Source: CAYLHF01 sp964383365 (lineage in GTDB: Bacteria > Bacteroidota > Rhodothermia > Rhodothermales > UBA10348). Taken from it: DNA of 64,000 bases. The notes under the pieces were generated by a model. That model had not been told where the DNA came from and made no database searches. It saw only the letters and a program-made list of their open reading frames with translations. Positions 17,617 through 24,339 of the stretch are shown here, one piece after another. Location: the NCBI GenBank assembly GCA_964383365.1, contig CAYLHF010000013.1:1-64000 (forward strand), given 5' to 3'. The translations under genes and the position numbers were made by a program. Within the stretch, counting starts at the first letter, position 1; each line of letters begins with the position of its first letter.

Positions 17617-18813
17617 CTATCCCAGATCCGGACGCTTTCCCTCGAACTGCTGATAGAATAGTTTAAGTCTACCGATGTCGGCCTCGGGATGTCCTCCCGC
17701 AAACATCGGAGGACCAAATCCAATAATCCTTCTGCCGAAATCGAGATATGCGGGGACGATAGGCACAGACGCGCGACGCGCAATTCGATGAAATCCTGTT
17801 TTCCAGTGGAGGACTCTTTTTCTGGTCCCTTCAGGCGCCAGTCCGAATACAAACGCTGTCTCCGTCTCGAAGAGGCCGACCACCTGGTCCACGATACCTC
17901 CGGCGGCCGATCGATCGACGGGAGTTCCACCCATCTTCTTGAGTATCGTAGAGAATGGTCGCCGGAATAACGTGTGCTTGCCGATCCATCGAAAGTCCAG
18001 ACGAAGTGCATAAATCGTCAGCATCGCCAGGACGAAATCCCAATTCGACGTATGGGGAGCCCCGATGATAACAAACCGCGATTGATCTGGAAGGGATCCT
18101 TCAAATCGCCAACCTGAGCCAAAAAAAATTCTCCTGGCCAGGTAGTCCACAAAACCCTTCCTCTTTCGAGGCACTCCTTTCCCGATCACCGGACGCTTTG
18201 TCGGACCAGACAGAAACATGGCCTCCGGCTCAAGCCAGTCGAGAAAAGAGGATACGCGCGATTCGAGTTCTTCGAGAGAACCCCTGTTTTCGATAATAAA
18301 ATCTGCGTTTTCCAGATAGGAGGTATCGCTCATCTGACTGTTAATGCGGGACCGGATCTCCGCTTCCGTCAGGTCATCCCGCATGCGCACACGAGCAACT
18401 CTCTCTTTCTCCGGAGCCGTGACGACAACGATGAAGTCTGTCAGGAGTCGACTGGATTCCGGGAGGAGGGCTGCCTCCCGGATAAAAAGTTTGCATCCCG
18501 ATGTCCGGGCTTCCCGTGCAGCGGAATGGAACCGTTGATACACCGCGGGATGGACAATTTCTTCCAATGCCGAACGCGTTTCGTCCGATGAGAAAATGGC
18601 TTTTGAGACAAACGGTTTGTTCAGGGATCCGTCGGGTGTATATGCATCTCTCCCGAGGAGACCCTCGATCCGCTTACGAATGCTCTCATCTTCCGTCATC
18701 AGTCTCCGGGCTACATCGTCAGCGGAAAATAATTCTGCACCTTTCAGCGACAACAGTCTACAGACTTCGCTCTTTCCACTTCCGATCCCGCCGGTGACAC
18801 CGATAATGATCAT
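17617..18813 (-). CDS. coaE: Dephospho-CoA kinase fused to a PlsC-type acyltransferase
   Basis: One uninterrupted 398-aa reading frame with two enzymes. Residues 1-197 are dephospho-CoA kinase, the last step of CoA synthesis: P-loop GVTGGIGSGKS, FSADDVARRL, and the lid region RVRMRDDLTEAEI. Residues 215-398 are an acyltransferase of the glycerol-phosphate acyltransferase superfamily, with HTSNWD (His254, Asp259) and the substrate motif PEGTRKR (328-333). CoaE alone is about 200 aa, so this is a true fusion and not an extension. The first half would supply CoA and the second use acyl groups, but direct channelling is only a guess. The neighbouring genes are an outer-membrane protein upstream and a kinase downstream. 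Confidence 0.9.
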   Translation of the reverse strand: MIIIGVTGGIGSGKSEVCRLLSLKGAELFSADDVARRLMTEDESIRKRIEGLLGRDAYTPDGSLNKPFVSKAIFSSDETRSALEEIVHPAVYQRFHSAAREARTSGCKLFIREAALLPESSRLLTDFIVVVTAPEKERVARVRMRDDLTEAEIRSRINSQMSDTSYLENADFIIENRGSLEELESRVSSFLDWLEPEAMFLSGPTKRPVIGKGVPRKRKGFVDYLARRIFFGSGWRFEGSLPDQSRFVIIGAPHTSNWDFVLAMLTIYALRLDFRWIGKHTLFRRPFSTILKKMGGTPVDRSAAGGIVDQVVGLFETETAFVFGLAPEGTRKRVLHWKTGFHRIARRASVPIVPAYLDFGRRIIGFGPPMFAGGHPEADIGRLKLFYQQFEGKRPDLG

Positions 18814-18876
18814 GCTCGAAGTACGGTTCTGGTACGCGTGTTTCGTTTCATTTTATTCCGAGAGTGGCAAAATTAA

Positions 18877-20904
18877 TCAAAAGGTCCACTGCATTGATAC
18901 GGCCAAATTGGGAATCAGTGAACGGATACCCTTTTTCCCTGCTTTGCGGACCGATTCCGAGAGGGTGGCTGGAAGTTCTCCATAGAGTTTTTGCGTTATC
19001 CTCTGAACGGTTGCCCATCCGTCCAGACGTATGAAAGCCCCCGGACCGAGAGGCCATACGATGGCGGCCGTCGGACCGATCTGAGCGATTCGTTGACGTC
19101 CGGGTCTGGAGATGGACATTCGATTCTCTGTGGAACCACCGTCGGACTCCGGTCCAACGTATCGGACCGTCGTAGAGCGATTGAAGTCACTACGAATAAA
19201 CGTTCGGAGTCCGATATCGGCCTGCAACCGATGGCCTACCTGTAATCGGATCCAGACGCTCGTTGTTGTGAGTGTATCGAATGGAATCTCCGCAAACGAC
19301 CGATCCAGAAAACGACCGAGTCGAAGATCGCTCACAGCGGCGGAGGCAAGAATCCGAATGTCCTCTCCTAACTCCTGCGTACCCTCCAACTGATACCTGA
19401 GTTCTCTTGCCGATTGATCGGTAGGTCTCCGCCCCTGAAGAACAAAGTCGTCCACCGTATAGGTAGCCCGCACCTCAGTATTGAATTCGATTCGGGTATT
19501 CCGACCTGGCTGCCAGCGAACCGAAGGACGAAATCGGAGCGAACGCTGGACATTGTTTTCTGCTGATCGAGACGATTTTACATAGACGGTGTGGAAATAC
19601 GTCCCGAACACCTGCATTTGAACGTCGAACTCATCGCTCAATCGGTATTGAACTCCGATGGTCCCATTATAAAAAAGTTCATCCCGATCGTCCGGATTGA
19701 TCGTCGGTGTGTCATGATGGAGAATATTAGCTGATCCATTGGCCAGAACCGTCGTGCGTGATCCAAGAGGAAATCTTGTCTCGATCCGAAACGTCGCAAA
19801 TCCCCGGTCATAGTCTGCCTGACGGAGAAGATTCTGTTTCTGTGCCGCCTGGGCCGGTGCCAGGTCCTTTTCGTTAGCCAGCGTCCGGCGCTCGACCTCT
19901 GCACCGCCATGCAGGGATATTCTGAATAGACTCTGACGTCGCAAAAACGATGAGTTTATCTCCCCCTCCACCACTTTACGGCTGAAATCAGAATCGAAGA
20001 AAAGGGCTGTTTCAGGTGCCCGAAGCGTTCTGACGAGCCGTTGATTGGCAGAGACATCGATTCGACCGCCCAACGACAACCCGGACTCAAACGGCCGATC
20101 GATGATGAGCGATACCGCGACCGTATCACTCCGAGTCGATTCCACCGTCTCCGTAATACGGTCCAGGTTTCCTCCACGATTCAGGAATGAGGCTGCCTGA
20201 TAGGCATCCCTCCGTACGCTCGACGCCTGAACCGACGTGCGAACCGTCGTCTTCTCGAACGTTCGTTCGCCAGATCCGATAAACCGAAGGAGCCCCCCAC
20301 GCCGCGGCGAAATGCGTTGAAACCTTCCTTCTCCGCTGAATTGAACCCGGTACTCGTCGATGGTCGTAGACGGCAGGCCGAGACTGAATCCAACACTGGG
20401 CCCTGCATCGGTCCTGAGCGGAGCGGTTGTGATGTCACTCGCGATACCCGGTCGTCGATCGAGAGACACTCCGACCAACGGCTCAACCCAACTTCCTCCT
20501 GGACCCGAAAACCGGACCCCTCCGAGCAGGTCCTGTTTGAGCACGCGACTCAGACTAAACCATCCAACAGACTCGTATACGGAGATGGTTCGCTGTCCAA
20601 CGGAACGCCGAAGCGTTAGGGAAGCCCTGTTTTCGTCCCTGAAACTAAGACGGTTGTCGAACAGGATAAACGCATCGGATCTAAACTCATTGCTCAATTC
20701 CAGAGACCAGGGCCCCATCTGCTCGCTCACCCGCAAACCGCTCGTCCAGAGATAGCGGTTGACATCACGTTCGAAACCCGATACAAAGGAACTCTGACTC
20801 CGAACCGGTAACGGAGACAGCGCCAGGATTATCCCACCGATCACGTAGATGAGGAGGTTTCCAAAACGGACCCTATGATCACCAGATCTCAACCCGGTGG
20901 CCAC
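18877..20904 (-). CDS. Predicted outer-membrane beta-barrel protein
   Basis: A 675-aa protein with a signal peptide (hydrophobic stretch at about residues 15-35, ending near VRSQ). A long run of alternating polar/hydrophobic strands follows, rich in Arg, Ser and Thr, with many short turns. It ends in SMQWTF, a C-terminal Phe as in proteins assembled by the Bam machinery. No family is recognised. The start is GTG 20904, which overlaps the HIT gene stop by 16 nt. The protein could be a porin-like or surface-structure protein. The function is unknown. Confidence 0.72.
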   Translation of the reverse strand: MATGLRSGDHRVRFGNLLIYVIGGIILALSPLPVRSQSSFVSGFERDVNRYLWTSGLRVSEQMGPWSLELSNEFRSDAFILFDNRLSFRDENRASLTLRRSVGQRTISVYESVGWFSLSRVLKQDLLGGVRFSGPGGSWVEPLVGVSLDRRPGIASDITTAPLRTDAGPSVGFSLGLPSTTIDEYRVQFSGEGRFQRISPRRGGLLRFIGSGERTFEKTTVRTSVQASSVRRDAYQAASFLNRGGNLDRITETVESTRSDTVAVSLIIDRPFESGLSLGGRIDVSANQRLVRTLRAPETALFFDSDFSRKVVEGEINSSFLRRQSLFRISLHGGAEVERRTLANEKDLAPAQAAQKQNLLRQADYDRGFATFRIETRFPLGSRTTVLANGSANILHHDTPTINPDDRDELFYNGTIGVQYRLSDEFDVQMQVFGTYFHTVYVKSSRSAENNVQRSLRFRPSVRWQPGRNTRIEFNTEVRATYTVDDFVLQGRRPTDQSARELRYQLEGTQELGEDIRILASAAVSDLRLGRFLDRSFAEIPFDTLTTTSVWIRLQVGHRLQADIGLRTFIRSDFNRSTTVRYVGPESDGGSTENRMSISRPGRQRIAQIGPTAAIVWPLGPGAFIRLDGWATVQRITQKLYGELPATLSESVRKAGKKGIRSLIPNLAVSMQWTF

Positions 20905-21233
20905 GTAAGTTTTCTACCTCCAAGAACGTGAAGGTGGATATGAGGGACCGTCTGCTGACCGTCTTCGCCGCAATTGAACACGGCACGATACCCATCTGTG
21001 AGGCCCTCCGCTGAAGCGATCTTTGCAGCGACAAGAAAGAGATGTCCTACGAGTTCGGCATCGGAAGCGTCCAATTCATCGATGGACGGAATCGGCTTCC
21101 TGGGTATAATGAGGACATGGACCGGCGCCTTCGGATCGATGTCCCGGATGCAAATACAATGGTCGTCTTCGTACAGGATGTCGGCCGGAAGCTCCCGGTC
21201 TGCGATTCGCTGAAACAGAGTTTTATCAGCCAT
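20889..21233 (-). CDS. HIT family nucleotide hydrolase (HINT-like)
   Basis: A 114-aa histidine-triad protein. It begins ADKTLFQRIADRELPADI, the usual start of the HINT/PKCI branch, which led to choosing ATG 21233 over an upstream start that would add 24 residues. The catalytic triad is in VPHIHLHVLGG. Such enzymes hydrolyse aminoacyl or lysyl adenylates and purine nucleoside phosphoramidates. It is divergent from the PTPS gene, and its 3' end overlaps the barrel gene start. Confidence 0.93.
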   Translation of the reverse strand: MADKTLFQRIADRELPADILYEDDHCICIRDIDPKAPVHVLIIPRKPIPSIDELDASDAELVGHLFLVAAKIASAEGLTDGYRAVFNCGEDGQQTVPHIHLHVLGGRKLTWPPG

Positions 21234-21379
21234 GAAATTCCGATTTTCAATGTTCGAATGAGGCGCTGGAATGGGAATATAGAGGATACCCCATTTATTC
21301 GTCACCCGTCCATCCGGAACGTTGGATGCCTCTTACTGTTCGACCGACGACCGCGGGAAACCCATGTACGGCTCCGATC

Positions 21380-21793
21380 ATGTCTCGAGTTTACGTCACC
21401 AGAAGGGCTCATTTTAACGCTGCCCACCGATTGCACAACCCGGCCCGAACCGACGAGTGGAATTCAGTCACATTCGGGAAGTGCAATGCTCCGAACTGGC
21501 ACGGGCACAATTATAAACTGGACGTATGCGTCGTGGGCTCTCCGGATCCGGAAACGGGATACGTGATCGATCTTGGAATTCTGAAGGAGATCGTGGAGGA
21601 ACGAATTATCAGCAAGTGCGACCATGCAAACCTGAATCTGGACGTTGACTTTCTCGAAGGGGTCATACCATCTGCGGAGAATCTGGCGATTTCCTTCTGG
21701 TCTGAACTGGTCGACCACATCCCAGGAGGAACTCTCTACCTGATCCGCCTCTACGAAACGGACCGCAATTATGTAGAATATCGAGGAGAATAG
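21380..21793 (+). CDS. 6-pyruvoyltetrahydropterin synthase (PTPS/QueD family)
   Basis: A 137-aa T-fold enzyme that acts on 7,8-dihydroneopterin triphosphate. Zinc ligands are His16 and the pair His41/His43 in WHGH. The catalytic Cys35 is separated from HGH by five residues (CNAPNWHGH), the spacing of animal PTPS. QueD enzymes usually have three (CxxxHGH). The DH pair of the catalytic triad is in KCDHANLN (81-82) and the pterin-anchoring Glu is in YETDRN. ATG 21380 gives the usual start before the conserved AHRL region. It is followed after 17 nt by folE and then a reductase, which supports a biopterin role over queuosine. Confidence 0.9.
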   Translation: MSRVYVTRRAHFNAAHRLHNPARTDEWNSVTFGKCNAPNWHGHNYKLDVCVVGSPDPETGYVIDLGILKEIVEERIISKCDHANLNLDVDFLEGVIPSAENLAISFWSELVDHIPGGTLYLIRLYETDRNYVEYRGE

Positions 21794-21810
21794 AGGACAC
21801 GGTACTTACT

Positions 21811-22431
21811 ATGGACGACACAAACATGGCCCGTTACCGCACTTATCAGCAGTTCGACGACGGGGATTTGACGCATCTCAAGGAACACGTCGTGGGATTG
21901 CTTGAGGGGATCGGAGAGGATACGTCGAGAGAGGGTTTGCTCAAGACTCCCGAACGGGTATCGAAGGCAATGCTGTACCTGACCCAGGGCTACGCTCTCG
22001 ACCCGTCTGCCATCCTGAACAGTGCCGTATTCAGAGAGGATTACTCGGAGATGATTCTCGTAAAAGATATCGAACTCTACAGCCTCTGCGAACACCATAT
22101 GCTTCCGTTTTTCGGAAAAGCCCATGTCGCCTACATTCCGGACGGGAAAATAGTTGGCCTGAGTAAGTTGCCACGGGTAGTCGATGTCTTCGCCCGGCGC
22201 TTACAGGTGCAGGAGCGACTGACGATACAGATTCAGAAAGCGATTCAGGAGGTCTTAAGACCTCAGGGGGTGGCGGTGGTCATAGAGGCCACTCATCTCT
22301 GCATGGTGATGCGAGGCGTCGAAAAACAGAATTCCATCACAACGACGAGCGCGATGTCGGGCGTGTTTCTTGAGAACAATGACACCCGCGCCGAATTCAT
22401 GCGCCTGATCGGAGGACACGGACCGAATTGA
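21811..22431 (+). CDS. folE: GTP cyclohydrolase I
   Basis: A 206-aa enzyme turning GTP into 7,8-dihydroneopterin triphosphate, the entry to folate and to biopterin. Conserved parts are GLLKTPERVSKAM, the zinc site CEHHMLPF (from Cys93), GLSKLPRVVD, and the second zinc Cys in HLCMVMRGVEK, then TTTSAMSG. It is of normal length. It sits between PTPS and an SDR on one strand, with gaps of 17 and 5 nt. Its product is the substrate of the PTPS upstream. It may also serve folate synthesis. Confidence 0.97.
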   Translation: MDDTNMARYRTYQQFDDGDLTHLKEHVVGLLEGIGEDTSREGLLKTPERVSKAMLYLTQGYALDPSAILNSAVFREDYSEMILVKDIELYSLCEHHMLPFFGKAHVAYIPDGKIVGLSKLPRVVDVFARRLQVQERLTIQIQKAIQEVLRPQGVAVVIEATHLCMVMRGVEKQNSITTTSAMSGVFLENNDTRAEFMRLIGGHGPN

Positions 22432-22436
22432 ATACA

Positions 22437-23162
22437 ATGCCTCGTCAACCTCACCATATCGTCGTTACCGGAGCCAGCCGTGGTATCGGAGCATCGATTG
22501 CTTTGGCTTTCGCCCGTTGGAAGAAAACCGATTTACCCGTTTACCTGACACTCGTGTCAAGAAATGCCCGCAAGATGGACGACGTGGCGGAATCGTGCCG
22601 TTCGCTCGGTGCAGGTGTGCGAACCTATAGGTGTGATCTGACGAATGAGGACGCCGTCGCGAGAATGGCAACAGCCATATTGGAAGACGCCGGTGTCCCC
22701 CGCCTTGTAGTAAACAATGCCGGCGCGTTCGAGCCCGGCCGGTGGCAGGAAACGAACATTTCGCTCCTGAAGCGACAGTTGGATGTCAACCTGATGAGTG
22801 CGTTCCATGTGACATCTGCCTTTCTTCCGGGAATGATCGAACGTGGTAGCGGACATATCCTGTTCATGGGATCTGTTGCATCGATAAAGGGCTATCCAGG
22901 TGGCCTCGCATACTGTACCGCCAAACACGCTCTCCTCGGTCTGGCGAGGGGAATTCGGGAAGAAACCCGAAATCAGGGTATACGGGTTACCATCCTCATG
23001 CCTGGCGCCACCAGGACCGATACGTGGGACGGGACCGATCTGCCCACCAATCGATTCATGGCACCGGAGGATGTAGCGACTGCCGTCGTCAACGCGTATG
23101 AGCTGTCAGGTCGGAGCGTCGTCGAAGAAATGATCATTCGACCCCAGTTAGGAGACATTTGA
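22437..23162 (+). CDS. SDR reductase, candidate sepiapterin reductase
   Basis: A 241-aa classical SDR: TGASRGIG (11-18), NNAG (93-96), a catalytic Ser in the MGSVAS segment (143-148) and YCTAK with Tyr159 and Lys163. ATG 22437 starts 5 nt after folE ends; a TTG at 22428 overlapping the folE stop is less likely. In animals and in Chlorobium the last steps of tetrahydrobiopterin synthesis are done by an SDR, sepiapterin reductase. The position after PTPS and folE makes that the best guess, but the SDR fold alone does not prove it. Confidence 0.72.
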   Translation: MPRQPHHIVVTGASRGIGASIALAFARWKKTDLPVYLTLVSRNARKMDDVAESCRSLGAGVRTYRCDLTNEDAVARMATAILEDAGVPRLVVNNAGAFEPGRWQETNISLLKRQLDVNLMSAFHVTSAFLPGMIERGSGHILFMGSVASIKGYPGGLAYCTAKHALLGLARGIREETRNQGIRVTILMPGATRTDTWDGTDLPTNRFMAPEDVATAVVNAYELSGRSVVEEMIIRPQLGDI

Positions 23163-23222
23163 CCGTCTTCGAGCGAGGGTTCGTCCGATGACGGTCCGCA
23201 GAGGAATCTGCCGATCAGAGCT

Positions 23223-23789
23223 CTAGTTCGTGCGCGGATCGTCTGGATAGGTAGACAGTAGCGCATATTCTCCACCGAGACGCCTCATGATGGTCCGCCA
23301 GAGTATCGCAGGATCATCGAAAAAAACCAGGTCAGGTGTTCCCCGGACAACAATCCAGCCATCAGACTCAATTTCCGAGAGCAACTGTCCGTCTGTCCAG
23401 CCAGCGTAACCCAGGAAAAATCGGAGAACGTTCCGGTCCAACCCCGATTCCCGAACTACTTCGAGCATGGAATCAGCATCACCTCCCCACAGAACATTTT
23501 TCATGACCGGCCGTGAGTTGGGAATAAGATCAGGGATTCGATGTAAGAAGTGGAGCGTATCGGTTTGAACCGGGCCTCCGATATGAATGGGCTCCCGGTA
23601 CGCAGCCAGGTCTTCGACAAAATCAACCATATCCACCGACACAAACCGGTTGAGGATCAATCCGAAGCTTCCCGATTCACTGTGTTCACAGAGTAAAATT
23701 ACCGACCGGCGAAAATTGGGATCCCTGAGTGTCGGTGGGGCGACGAGAATGTCGCCGGTAGACATTGCACTGTGATTCTGAGGGACCAT
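23223..23789 (-). CDS. YqgE/AlgH family protein (DUF179)
   Basis: A 188-aa protein matching the YqgE/AlgH family. It starts with the typical STGDILVAPPTLRDPNF, then FGLILNRF, GGPVQTD and FLGYAGWTDGQL. The family has no settled biochemical role, although AlgH was linked to alginate regulation. A start at Met9 (23765) is equally usual. It converges on the pterin operon. The 60 nt between the stops hold a loose inverted repeat (GACCGTC/GACGGTC, from 23161) that may terminate transcription, but no T run follows. Confidence 0.92.
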   Translation of the reverse strand: MVPQNHSAMSTGDILVAPPTLRDPNFRRSVILLCEHSESGSFGLILNRFVSVDMVDFVEDLAAYREPIHIGGPVQTDTLHFLHRIPDLIPNSRPVMKNVLWGGDADSMLEVVRESGLDRNVLRFFLGYAGWTDGQLLSEIESDGWIVVRGTPDLVFFDDPAILWRTIMRRLGGEYALLSTYPDDPRTN

Positions 23790-23809
23790 CCGTATCGCCT
23801 ATCTATCGC

Positions 23810-24247
23810 TCAATTGGTTACGGGCGATGCACTTTCGCGGATGAGCGCCCTCCGGGCACCGCACCACCAGTCCGGCCCGCGCGTAATGGACTGAATGTTA
23901 ATATCGGAAAAATATGGGATCATTGATATCAATAGCGACGGAATGCTCTGCCAATTTTCTTCGAGAACCAGCACCCTCAACTTCTCCGACGTTGTCGCCG
24001 TCCACCTCCACTTCTGACGAAGGGCCTCCGATTTCTTCCAATAGTTACGATCGTCCCACGCCTGAGCACTCTCATCGATCGTGGTGTAGATGTCCCGCAA
24101 GTTGAATACCAGAAAGGCAGCCATATCGGCTGATTCATCGTCGAATGTCTCTCGTTCTGCAAGCAATCTCAGCACTTCGGCGCAGGATCGGATATGGGCT
24201 CTCCGCCTTTTTGCCGGTGTAGATCCTGTCTTGATTATTCGGGTCAT
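23810..24247 (-). CDS. Conserved-looking hypothetical protein, 145 aa
   Basis: I do not recognise a named domain. The sequence is compact, helical and rich in Arg and Trp, with segments TPAKRRRAHIRSCAEVLRLL, AFLVFNLRDIYTTIDES, AWDDRNYWKKSE and a late GPDWWCGARRALI, which look evolutionarily conserved. No signal peptide or membrane helix is seen. ATG 24247 was chosen over 24304 because the upstream residues (hydrophobic, Gly-rich) do not fit the rest. It lies 20 nt before the AlgH-like gene and 92 nt after the ELWxxDGT gene on the same strand. Confidence 0.7.
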   Translation of the reverse strand: MTRIIKTGSTPAKRRRAHIRSCAEVLRLLAERETFDDESADMAAFLVFNLRDIYTTIDESAQAWDDRNYWKKSEALRQKWRWTATTSEKLRVLVLEENWQSIPSLLISMIPYFSDINIQSITRGPDWWCGARRALIRESASPVTN

Positions 24248-24339
24248 ACAAATGGGTAAATGAATGGTCCCACGTCCCTGCCAATATACCAAGACCCAAG
24301 CCAAATCATTTGGAATCCGGCCATCAAAGCAAAAAGGAT

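Noticed and set aside
23161..23222. Terminator between the pterin operon and the AlgH-like gene
   Set aside because: An inverted repeat (GACCGTC/GACGGTC) exists but its loop is long and no T run follows, so I did not list it as a terminator.
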